Positions 1 to 8,082 of a DNA stretch of 13,352 nucleotides are shown here, in pieces; position 1 is the stretch's first letter; the number at the start of each line of letters is the position of its first letter. The notes under the pieces were generated by a model that was not told the DNA's origin, did no database searches, and saw nothing but the letters and a program-made list of their open reading frames with translations. The stretch comes from Pseudomonadota bacterium (lineage in GTDB: Bacteria > Pseudomonadota > Alphaproteobacteria > Sphingomonadales > Sphingomonadaceae). The stretch is from assembly GCA_023423775.1 (NCBI GenBank), contig JAFAEZ010000044.1:1-13352 (forward strand). Direction: 5' to 3'. A program made the position numbers and the translations under genes.

Positions 1-1766
<1,766 letters not shown>

Positions 1767-1772
1767 GGTGCG

Positions 1773-1800
1773 AATATGGAGATTATCGTCGATACGACAA
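1773..1800 (-). promoter_or_regulatory. Candidate uvrB promoter, possibly giving a leaderless mRNA
   Basis: On the minus strand TTGTCG (1800-1795) and CATATT (1778-1773) are 16 bases apart and resemble -35 and -10 hexamers, each matching the sigma-70 consensus at four of six positions. Transcription starting 6-7 bases after the -10 element would begin at or next to the uvrB ATG. That would fit the absence of a ribosome binding site there. No alphaproteobacterial LexA box (GTTC-N7-GTTC) is visible. The motif matches are weak and this is inference. Confidence 0.3.
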
Positions 1801-1851
1801 TGGCCGGCACGAGGTCCGGATGTATTCACGGAGTCCCGCCGTGCCCTCGGT

Positions 1852-2481
1852 TCAGTTCGACCAGTAGATCACCGGCTTGTTTCCGAAGCGCCTCCTGACC
1901 GCCGCGTCGCGGCGATCTGATGCGTCATGCTTTGGATCGAGTTCCTCAGGGTAGATGAAGCGAACATCGAATTTGGTGCCCCGGACCTCATACTCAATTG
2001 CGACCCAACGTTTTGTCTCGTCCGGACTCTCGAGCTCCCAGGCTTCGCCGATGAGTTCAGCAAGCTCGTCGGTCGGTGCAAAAACACGGACCCCCTTCCG
2101 TTCTTCCTTGTACACCTCCGCATGGACAATGCCGCGTGCCGGCTCGGCGTAGATGTACAGTCCATCTGGATCGCCGCCAACAATCTCCGCGGCCACCCCA
2201 CCGACATCCGACAGGATCGGACCTAACTTGTCGAATTTGTCCTCGGTCACCTTATCCGGCTCGCTTTTCTGTTGGACACCATCGCCGGTTGCACTCCCGC
2301 TCAACAAACCACCGGTGAGCAAGGCCGGCATCTTCCGGGGGGCATCCGACTTTCTCGCATGGCTTGTTGAAAAGGGCAGCGCCATGGCGACCGTTAAAGT
2401 GCCCTGAAGGACAAGCCAGGACCACCAAAGCCCGCGACCAGTCCCAGCCTGCCGTTTCCGCGTTGCGCATAATCTCCCCAT
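1852..2481 (-). CDS. Exported protein with possible YezG/DUF600-like immunity domain
   Basis: The protein has about 209 residues and I cannot name it firmly. A basic N-terminus is followed by a hydrophobic stretch (LWWSWLVLQGTLTVAMALPF) ending in a plausible cleavage site, STSHA, so export to the periplasm is likely. The C-terminal half runs LYIYAEPA, VHAEVYKEE, WVAIEYEVRGTKFDVRFIYPEELDP, then RRDAAVRRRFGNKPVIYW. From memory this pattern resembles the DUF600/YezG family, whose studied members neutralise secreted nuclease toxins, but a signal peptide would be unusual for it. Start: the ATG at 2481 has GAGG five bases upstream; an in-frame ATG at 2496 lacks a good ribosome binding site. G+C is about 58% over 1921-2220 against about two thirds in neighbours, which may mean horizontal acquisition. 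The stop lies 85 bases upstream of uvrB on the same strand. No toxin gene is adjacent. The gene is probably real; the family assignment is tentative. Confidence 0.7.
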   Translation of the reverse strand: MGRLCATRKRQAGTGRGLWWSWLVLQGTLTVAMALPFSTSHARKSDAPRKMPALLTGGLLSGSATGDGVQQKSEPDKVTEDKFDKLGPILSDVGGVAAEIVGGDPDGLYIYAEPARGIVHAEVYKEERKGVRVFAPTDELAELIGEAWELESPDETKRWVAIEYEVRGTKFDVRFIYPEELDPKHDASDRRDAAVRRRFGNKPVIYWSN

Positions 2482-2718
2482 CGGCGCCTCTCGCATTTCG
2501 AGAAGAACTCTCGGCTAAACGCCACCAATTCGGCAACATGTCCCGTCATAGACTATGTAAATCTCCGTGCCGGCTTCGAATCCGCATCGGATCGACAATA
2601 AGGGTGGCCACCAATCCGCAGGAGAAGGCACGACGCTAGTAGAGGTCTAGTGAGGCCAATAGCCATTCGATTTAATCTGGTTTAGTCTTCCAATGACAAC
2701 ACAGGGGGAGGAATAACG
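2482..2718. promoter_or_regulatory. Divergent promoter region with short inverted repeats
   Basis: This AT-richer stretch (about 42% G+C over 2641-2700) lies between two divergently transcribed genes and must hold the start signals for at least the plus-strand operon. TTTAAT at 2671-2676 could be a -10 element for the gene starting at 2719, but no good -35 partner is seen. Two short perfect inverted repeats occur: CATAG-A-CTATG at 2547-2557 and ATCCG-CAT-CGGAT at 2580-2592. GCCACCAAT occurs twice, at 2521-2529 and 2607-2615. Any of these could bind a regulator, but all are short enough to be chance. No small coding frame with a convincing start was found here. Confidence 0.4.
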
Positions 2719-3213
2719 ATGCGTGCATGGATGCTGGTTCCGCTTTGCATTCTGGCGGGCTGTTCGGAGACGACCGACACCGCCAAGGCCGAGGAAGCGC
2801 CCGAAGCGACGATGCTCGATGCCGGGCAGTGGCAGGTGAGCCGCGAGGTCACGCGCCTCACCCAGGCCGACAAGGGCAATCCCGCGATCGACACTCCGGC
2901 CGGCACGAAGAGCGCGAGCCAGGCCTGTGTCGGCGAGGCCGAGCGCAAGAAGCCTGACCCGGCCCTGTTCGCCGAGGAAGGCGAAAGCTGCACCTACAAG
3001 AATTTCTACATGGGCAACGGCCGGCTCAACGTCTCGCTGGCCTGCGAGCGTCCCAAGCTCAGCGGGTCGGTGCTGAAGACGGTCGAGGCGACCTTCACCG
3101 CAAGCGGGATCGACGGCACCAGCCGCATCGACACCTATCTGGCCAGCGACGGCGACGTGAAGATCGACCAGAAGATCGTGGCGAAGCATATCGGCGCCTG
3201 CGCCGCGGGATAG
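2719..3213 (+). CDS. DUF3617-type lipoprotein (first copy)
   Basis: A 164-residue predicted lipoprotein. The signal sequence MRAWMLVPLCILAGC ends in a lipobox, ILAGC, with Cys15 as the lipidation site, so it should be anchored in the envelope. The mature part has the DUF3617 pattern: GQWQV near residues 36-40, a cysteine in the segment QACVGE, a CTYKNF segment, a GRLNVSLAC segment and a final cysteine just before the end. The four mature cysteines are spaced as in the lipoprotein at 4618-5139 and may form two disulfides. The biochemical role of DUF3617 proteins is unknown. A strong ribosome binding site, GGGGGAGGA, precedes the ATG by a few bases. The gene is first in a plus-strand block, with the M20 amidohydrolase 53 bases downstream. 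The lipoprotein nature is well supported; the family name rests on pattern recognition. Confidence 0.9.
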   Translation: MRAWMLVPLCILAGCSETTDTAKAEEAPEATMLDAGQWQVSREVTRLTQADKGNPAIDTPAGTKSASQACVGEAERKKPDPALFAEEGESCTYKNFYMGNGRLNVSLACERPKLSGSVLKTVEATFTASGIDGTSRIDTYLASDGDVKIDQKIVAKHIGACAAG

Positions 3214-3266
3214 CCAGCGGCGCGAACAGGCGTTACCACTTGCTCCAAAATAAGGGGGAGTGATCG

Positions 3267-4607
3267 ATGCGCCTGAAGCCGCTGTTCCTGGCCACCATCC
3301 TGTTGTCCGCGCCGGCTGCGGCCGCGCCCGACCTGTCGGGTGCGGTCAAGGCCGATTACGACAAGCATCTCGGGGCGCTCTTCGTCGATTTCCACAGGAA
3401 CCCCGAGCTCAGCTATGTCGAGACGCGCACCGCGGCGATCATGGCCAAGGAATTGCGCGCCGCCGGCGCAACCGTCACCGAGGGGGTCGGCGGCACGGGC
3501 GTGGTCGGCGTGATGAAGAATGGCGAGGGGCCGACCATCCTGCTCCGCGCCGACATGGACGGCCTGCCGGTCAAGGAAGCGAGCGGCCTTCCTTATGCGT
3601 CGACCGCCACGCAGAAGGGCATTGACGGCGTCGTCGCGCCGGTCATGCACGCCTGCGGCCACGACGTGCATATCACGGCCCTGGTCGGCGCGGCGCGGCG
3701 GCTGGCGGCGATGAAGGATCAGTGGAAGGGCACTGTCCTGTTCGTCGTCCAGCCCGCGGAGGAGCGGATCGGCGGCGCCAAGAAGATGCTCGACGACGGT
3801 CTCTACACCCGCTTCCCCAAGCCCGATTACGCGGTCGCCTTCCACGTCTCGGCCGACACGCCGACCGGCAAGATCGTGCTCGAGCCGGGGCTCACCGCCT
3901 CCTCGTCGGACAGTATCGATATCATCGTCCACGGCGTAGGCGCGCACGGTGCGAGCCCGCACACCGGCAAGGATCCGATCGTGATGGGCGCCGAGATCAT
4001 CATGGCGCTGCAGACCCTGGTCAGCCGCGAAATCTCGCCGCTCAAGCCGGCGGTGGTGACGGTCGGCGCGTTCCACGGTGGCCTCAAGCACAACATCATC
4101 TCGGATCGCGCCGAGATGCAGCTCACGATCCGCTCCGACGACCAGGAGACTCGCAAGACGTTGCTCGAGGGTGTGAAACGGATCGCGACCAATGTCGGCC
4201 GGATGAACGGCCTGCCCGAGGACAAACTGCCGGAGGTCAAATATTCGGCGGAATCGACGCCACCGACGATGAACGATCCTGCGCTCACCGGCCGCGTGCG
4301 CGCGGCGTTCCAGGAAAGGTTCGGCAGCGCCATCTTCCACAAGGAGGAACGCGACGGCATGGGCGCGGAGGACTTCGCATATTTCGTGCAGCCCGAACTC
4401 GGCGTTCCCGGCGCCTATTTCTGGGTCGGCGGCACACCCCAAGCGGCGCTCGACGCCGCCAAGGCCGGCGGCCCGCCGGTGCCGTCGCACCATTCGCCTT
4501 TGTTCAAGATAACGCCCGAACCCTCGGTCCGTCTCGGCACCGAGGCGATGACGGCGGCCGTGCTCGATTTGCTGAAACCCGGAGCCGCGCAGACCGCCGC
4601 CCGCTGA
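3267..4607 (+). CDS. Exported M20 family (M20D-like) metallo-amidohydrolase
   Basis: A 446-residue relative of hippurate hydrolase, IAA-amino-acid hydrolase and N-acyl-amino-acid amidohydrolases, which cleave an amide bond to release an amino acid or amine using two metal ions. The metal-site residues of the family are present: HACGHD with Cys130 and His132, QPAEE with Glu165/Glu166, His193 in AFHV, and the C-terminal SHHSPLF (His408/His409). RADMDGLP near 94-101 is also typical. The insert dimerisation domain is near 215-330 and contains GVGAHGASPHTG. Unlike most members it begins with a clear signal peptide, MRLKPLFLATILLSAPAAAA, so it should work in the periplasm or outside the cell. GGGGGAG lies seven bases before the ATG. 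It sits between two DUF3617 lipoproteins, with the second only 10 bases downstream, suggesting one envelope operon. The substrate cannot be told; an acyl-amino acid or a peptide is equally possible. Confidence 0.94.
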   Translation: MRLKPLFLATILLSAPAAAAPDLSGAVKADYDKHLGALFVDFHRNPELSYVETRTAAIMAKELRAAGATVTEGVGGTGVVGVMKNGEGPTILLRADMDGLPVKEASGLPYASTATQKGIDGVVAPVMHACGHDVHITALVGAARRLAAMKDQWKGTVLFVVQPAEERIGGAKKMLDDGLYTRFPKPDYAVAFHVSADTPTGKIVLEPGLTASSSDSIDIIVHGVGAHGASPHTGKDPIVMGAEIIMALQTLVSREISPLKPAVVTVGAFHGGLKHNIISDRAEMQLTIRSDDQETRKTLLEGVKRIATNVGRMNGLPEDKLPEVKYSAESTPPTMNDPALTGRVRAAFQERFGSAIFHKEERDGMGAEDFAYFVQPELGVPGAYFWVGGTPQAALDAAKAGGPPVPSHHSPLFKITPEPSVRLGTEAMTAAVLDLLKPGAAQTAAR

Positions 4608-4617
4608 GGAGACGAGG

Positions 4618-5139
4618 ATGACCCGCACGATAATCGGCACCATTGCTTTGCTCGCCCTAGCCGGCTGCGGCGGCTCCGCCGACGAGCCCAAGGGCAATAT
4701 GACCGCCGCCGAAGTGGCCGAAGAGGTCGGCGAAGTCTCGATCCGGCCCGGCCAGTGGGAAGTGACCAACGAAATCGTATCCGCCACCGCACAGGGGCTC
4801 CCGGCCGAGGCGCTGAAGGCGATGACCGGCCAGAAGACGACCGTCCGCAACTGCGTGACGCCGGAGGAAGCGGCCAAGCCGCGCGGCGATTTCCTGACGG
4901 CGCAGAAGGACGCCAATTGCACTTATCAGGACTGGTCGATGGACGGCGGCCGCATGCGCGGCACCATGACCTGCGCGGGCGGCGAGGGCGGCGCCGGCAA
5001 GGTCGTGATGAAGATGGATGGCACTTATACGCCGGAGAAATATGATCTCACCATGGACATGGAGACAAGCGGCGGCGAGGGCATGACGATGGCGTTCAAG
5101 GCCCGCGTCAACGGCCAGCGCCTCGGCGAATGTTCCTAA
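4618..5139 (+). CDS. DUF3617-type lipoprotein (second copy)
   Basis: A 173-residue predicted lipoprotein with signal MTRTIIGTIALLALAGC; Cys17 in the LAGC lipobox is the lipidation site. The mature domain shows the DUF3617 signature more clearly than the copy at 2719-3213: RPGQWEVTNEI near 43-53, RNCVTPEEA, NCTYQDWSMDGGRMRG, TMTC, and a terminal GQRLGECS. Four mature cysteines match those of the first copy in order and approximate spacing. The two proteins have diverged strongly outside these motifs, so this is an old duplication or two separate family members. The stop of the amidohydrolase is 10 bases upstream, with GAGGAGACGAGG in between as ribosome binding site, so co-transcription is very likely. 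Function is unknown; an accessory or sensor role for the amidohydrolase is speculation from context. Confidence 0.92.
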   Translation: MTRTIIGTIALLALAGCGGSADEPKGNMTAAEVAEEVGEVSIRPGQWEVTNEIVSATAQGLPAEALKAMTGQKTTVRNCVTPEEAAKPRGDFLTAQKDANCTYQDWSMDGGRMRGTMTCAGGEGGAGKVVMKMDGTYTPEKYDLTMDMETSGGEGMTMAFKARVNGQRLGECS

Positions 5140-5152
5140 GGAGAGACTGGCA

Positions 5153-5542
5153 GTGATCGGATATGCGACCGTCGGCACCAACGACATCGATAAGGCGCGG
5201 GCTTTCTACGACGCCTTGTTCGGCTCGATCGGCGCCAAACGCATCCTGGAATTCGCGCAGAACGGCTTCACCATGTACGGCACCAGCCTCGGCCGCCCCG
5301 CGGTCGCCGTGACCCGCCCTCACAATGGCGAAGCGGCCACCATCGGCAATGGATCGATGGTCGCGATCGTGCTCGACAGTCGCGAGCAGGTCGACGCCTT
5401 CCATGCCAAGGCGCTGGAGCTGGGCGGAACCGATGAGGGCGGTCCGGGTCTGCGCAGCCCCGAAGGTGAAGGCGCCTTCTACGGCGCCTATTTCCGCGAC
5501 CTCGACGGCAACAAATTCTGCGCCTTCCGGATCGGGGCCTGA
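5153..5542 (+). CDS. VOC (glyoxalase/dioxygenase fold) family protein
   Basis: A 129-residue single-domain protein of the vicinal oxygen chelate superfamily. It opens with the first beta-alpha unit, ATVGTNDIDKARAFYDALF, and ends with the typical YFRDLDGNKFCAF strand. True metal-dependent members carry His at the start of the first strand and Glu near the end. Here those places are held by Tyr4/Thr6 and Cys123, so a classical metal site seems absent and no reaction can be assigned. A related subgroup of short proteobacterial VOC proteins shares this pattern. The start is a GTG at 5153 with AAGGAGAG (5138-5145) seven bases upstream; this ribosome binding site overlaps the stop codon of the preceding lipoprotein gene, suggesting coupled translation. 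The lipid kinase gene follows 18 bases downstream. Soluble, cytoplasmic, no signal peptide. Confidence 0.9.
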   Translation: MIGYATVGTNDIDKARAFYDALFGSIGAKRILEFAQNGFTMYGTSLGRPAVAVTRPHNGEAATIGNGSMVAIVLDSREQVDAFHAKALELGGTDEGGPGLRSPEGEGAFYGAYFRDLDGNKFCAFRIGA

Positions 5543-5560
5543 GCCTACGGGAGATATGAG

Positions 5561-6469
5561 ATGCGCGTCACGGTGGTCGTCAACAGGCATGGCGGCACCG
5601 TGGCGAAGGGCGGCGACACCCTTGTCGCGCGCATCGCGGAGGCGTTCCGCGTCCACGGCATCGACGCGGACGTGCAGCCGGTCGCGCCGCAGGATCTGGC
5701 CGCTGCCTTCGCACGCGCCGCGGACGGGGCTCCCGACGGGATCGTTGCCGCCGGCGGCGACGGCACGATCAGCTGCGCGGCCAACGCCGCGGTCGCGGCC
5801 GACATCCCGCTCGGCATCGTACCGCTCGGCACCCTCAATCATTTCGCCCGGGACGCCGGCCTGCCGCTCGACATCGAGGGCGCGGTCGCGGCGATTGCGG
5901 ACCGCTCGGAGCGGCGGGTCGACGTGGGCGAACTCAACGGCCGCATCTTCGTCAACAACAGCTCGATCGGCCTCTACCCGATGATCGTCCGCGAACGCGA
6001 CCTGCAGCGCAGATGGCACAGTGCGGGCCGGTCGCTGGCGATGCTCCTCGCCAGCCTCAGGGCGCTTCGGGACTTTCCCCGCAAATGCCTGCGGGTGCGG
6101 ATTGCGAACCGCCAGGCGGCGATTGGGACGCCGCTGCTGATGATCGGCAACAATCGATATGAGCCGAGCCTGACGACGCTCGGCCGCCGCAGCCGGCTCG
6201 ATGGCGGGACGCTTTCGGTTTACGCGGTGCTCGCCACCAGCAGGTGGCGGTTCCTGCAGCTGGGGCTGCTCGCCTTGATCGGGCGGCTCGACCAGCAGCG
6301 CGACTTCATCGCGCTCGAAGGGTTCAGCGCAGCGGAGATCGATTCGCTAGGGCCGCGGCTGCAGGTGGCGACCGACGGCGAGACGATGCTGCTCGAGACG
6401 CCCCTACGCTACCGCATCCGCCCGGGTGCGCTGCGCCTGCTTGGCCGCCCTAGCGCGCCGGGACCGTAA
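5561..6469 (+). CDS. Diacylglycerol kinase family (YegS/BmrU-like) lipid kinase
   Basis: A 302-residue member of the DAGK/sphingosine-kinase-like fold that transfers phosphate from a nucleotide to a lipid hydroxyl at the cytoplasmic membrane face. The nucleotide-binding motif GGDGT is at residues 65-69, preceded by DGIVAA. Further family motifs are PLGTLNHFARD (88-98), NGRIFVNNSSIGLYP (126-140), DGGTL (214-218) and TDGE (271-274), which in relatives contributes catalytic and substrate-site acidic residues. Length and motif order are normal for the family. The start has GGGAG seven bases upstream and lies 18 bases after the VOC gene, so it probably ends the plus-strand operon. Its last 20 bases overlap the 3' end of the convergent hydrolase gene. 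The lipid substrate is unknown; diacylglycerol, ceramide and phosphatidylglycerol are all possible in this family. Confidence 0.93.
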   Translation: MRVTVVVNRHGGTVAKGGDTLVARIAEAFRVHGIDADVQPVAPQDLAAAFARAADGAPDGIVAAGGDGTISCAANAAVAADIPLGIVPLGTLNHFARDAGLPLDIEGAVAAIADRSERRVDVGELNGRIFVNNSSIGLYPMIVRERDLQRRWHSAGRSLAMLLASLRALRDFPRKCLRVRIANRQAAIGTPLLMIGNNRYEPSLTTLGRRSRLDGGTLSVYAVLATSRWRFLQLGLLALIGRLDQQRDFIALEGFSAAEIDSLGPRLQVATDGETMLLETPLRYRIRPGALRLLGRPSAPGP

Positions 6470-7523
6470 ACCCCTGCCCTGCCTCGACTGCGACGAAGCG
6501 GTCCGGCGCGATGCCTCGCTCACGCTTCAAGGCCTCGAGCCGCTGGCGCGGTTCGTCGATCGGCTCGAAGGTGAGCTGGAACGTGCCCCAGTGCATGGCG
6601 AGTGCGCGCGCCGGATGGAGGGCCTCGAAGATCCGCACCGACTCCTCGGGATCGATGTGGTTGTCCTTCATGAAGTCGCGCGGCTCGTAGGCGCCGATGG
6701 GCAGGATCGCGAGGCGATAGGGTCCGCGCGCGGCCGCCTCCCTGACCCAGCTGCCATCGCCGAAGCCGGTGTCGCCGGCATAGAAGATGTTGCCGCCCGG
6801 CAGCTTCACCGTGAAGGCCGACCAGAGGGCGCGGTTGCGGTCGCTGCCCCAGCGCGATCCCCAATGATGGTTGCGCTCGACGATCACCTCGATCCCGGGA
6901 CGGACCGTGCGCCGGCCGTTCCAGTCCAGGGCGACCGATTCCACGCCCGCGCCGCGCAGGATCGTGTCGTTGCCGAGGCTGGTGATGATCAGCGGACGGT
7001 CGCGCTGCCATAGGCGCTGCAGCGTCGGCAAATCGAGATGGTCGTAATGATTGTGGCTGATCAGCACGACGTCGATCCTGGGCAGGTCTTCGAAGCGCAC
7101 GCCGGTCGCGCGCACCCGCTTCGGGCCTGCGAACGAGAAAGGCGAGGCGCGATCCGCCCAGATCGGATCGGTCAGGATGTTGAGGCCCTGCGTCTGGACG
7201 AGCGTCGTGGCGTGGCCGATCCAGGTGACACGCATCGCGTCGCCCTCCACCCGCGCCGGCGGCACGGACGGCGTCACGCTTACCTGCTCAGGCCATTGCG
7301 CGCGCTCGTCGCTGCCGATCAGGCGGTTGATGAAACGCTTCGGGTTGCCGTGACGCGCCGGGCGCGGGCCGGGATTGAAGAAACGTTCGCCGTCAAAATG
7401 GTCGCTGACCGGGCCGCGATAGTAGATGCGGTCGAGGAAAGGGGGCACCAAAGTGGGCGCGAAGCAGAGGGCAACGGTCAGGAACAGCAGCGCCGTACCG
7501 AGGCGCTTCAACCAGATACGCAT
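6450..7523 (-). CDS. Membrane-anchored MBL-fold hydrolase, NAPE-PLD-like
   Basis: A 357-residue metallo-beta-lactamase-fold enzyme of the group containing N-acyl-phosphatidylethanolamine phospholipase D and bacterial UlaG/RomA-like proteins. The zinc-binding signature is HNHYDH at residues 157-162, with further likely ligands in ERNHHWGSRW (His219/His220), YAGDTGF (Asp251) and AMHWGTF (His311). The domain is introduced by VTWIGHAT near 99-106 and LTDPIW near 117-122, as in NAPE-PLD relatives. The N-terminus, LGTALLFLTVALCFAPTLV, is a single hydrophobic segment that fits a membrane anchor or uncleaved signal. The stop lies inside the convergent lipid kinase gene (20-base overlap), leaving no room for a separate terminator. 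It follows the small exported protein gene by 26 bases and probably shares its transcript. Phospholipid hydrolysis is possible but not shown by sequence alone. Confidence 0.93.
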   Translation of the reverse strand: MRIWLKRLGTALLFLTVALCFAPTLVPPFLDRIYYRGPVSDHFDGERFFNPGPRPARHGNPKRFINRLIGSDERAQWPEQVSVTPSVPPARVEGDAMRVTWIGHATTLVQTQGLNILTDPIWADRASPFSFAGPKRVRATGVRFEDLPRIDVVLISHNHYDHLDLPTLQRLWQRDRPLIITSLGNDTILRGAGVESVALDWNGRRTVRPGIEVIVERNHHWGSRWGSDRNRALWSAFTVKLPGGNIFYAGDTGFGDGSWVREAAARGPYRLAILPIGAYEPRDFMKDNHIDPEESVRIFEALHPARALAMHWGTFQLTFEPIDEPRQRLEALKRERGIAPDRFVAVEAGQGFTVPAR

Positions 7524-7549
7524 ATTCGTCTCTTATCGGCGCGGCGGCA

Positions 7550-7987
7550 CTAGCGGACGTCGAGGCGGAAGCCGGCCGGCGCGCGCTGCTCGACATGCTC
7601 CTGGTGGTAGATGTCGAAGGCGAGGCTGACTGTGCCGGGCGCGGCGGCGCCGCAATCCACCTGGAAGCTGTCGACCACCGAGCCATAAGCGCCAACGCCG
7701 CCTGCCGCCTTCACGCCGATTTTGGGCGCCGACCCGTCGCCGCAGCGCAGCCGCGCGAGATAGGCCTGTTCGCCTTCCGGCCCGCCGACCCGCACCGGAT
7801 TTTGCAGCGATCCCAGGGGATGGGCGGCGGCGGCGGCGATGGCCGCCTCGATCTCGGCGTCGCTATTGCCCGATCCGACCGCAGCCAGGAGATCCTTGGG
7901 CGCGGGCGACTGCTCGCGCGGCGGCGTCGCGGAGGCGGGAGCGGCGGCGAGAAGGATGGTCGAGAGAATCGGCACGAAAAGGCGCAT
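7550..7987 (-). CDS. Small exported protein of unknown function
   Basis: A 145-residue protein with a clear signal peptide, MRLFVPILSTILLAAAPASA, and probable cleavage after Ala20. The mature part contains HPLGSLQNPVRVGGPEGEQAYLARLRC, a glycine-rich turn VKAAGGVGAYGS, SFQVDCG and FDIYHQEHVE. Cys82 and Cys112 could form a single disulfide in the periplasm. I recognise the pattern of an LGSxxNPVRV-type conserved hypothetical protein in proteobacteria but know no function. The ATG has AGGA seven bases upstream. A minus-strand TATACT at 8039-8034 could be a -10 element, but no -35 partner is visible. It precedes the NAPE-PLD-like hydrolase by 26 bases, and the pair lies 95 bases after the dnaE2 stop, so read-through from the mutagenesis cassette cannot be excluded. 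Confidence 0.85.
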   Translation of the reverse strand: MRLFVPILSTILLAAAPASATPPREQSPAPKDLLAAVGSGNSDAEIEAAIAAAAAHPLGSLQNPVRVGGPEGEQAYLARLRCGDGSAPKIGVKAAGGVGAYGSVVDSFQVDCGAAAPGTVSLAFDIYHQEHVEQRAPAGFRLDVR

Positions 7988-8082
7988 GGGAAAATCCTGA
8001 GGTTCGGCACCATCTTAGGGAGCACGGCCGCCAAGTATAGCCCGGTTGATCGCGCATGCGGGAGGCTGGACGCGGGCACAGG

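Noticed and set aside
1767..1851. An SOS (LexA) box upstream of uvrB, or elsewhere in the visible intergenic regions
   Set aside because: No GTTC-N7-GTTC or its complement was found. A GTTCAGTTC near 1850 has the wrong spacing and lies at the 3' end of the neighbouring gene.
3135..4922. A 595-codon open frame on the minus strand opposite the amidohydrolase and lipoproteins
   Set aside because: It spans three recognised plus-strand genes in antisense, is rich in Arg, Ala and Gly with no recognisable motif, and has no good start.
7988..8082. An intrinsic terminator after dnaE2
   Set aside because: CGCATGCG at 8052-8059 is palindromic but has no adequate stem, loop or T-run.
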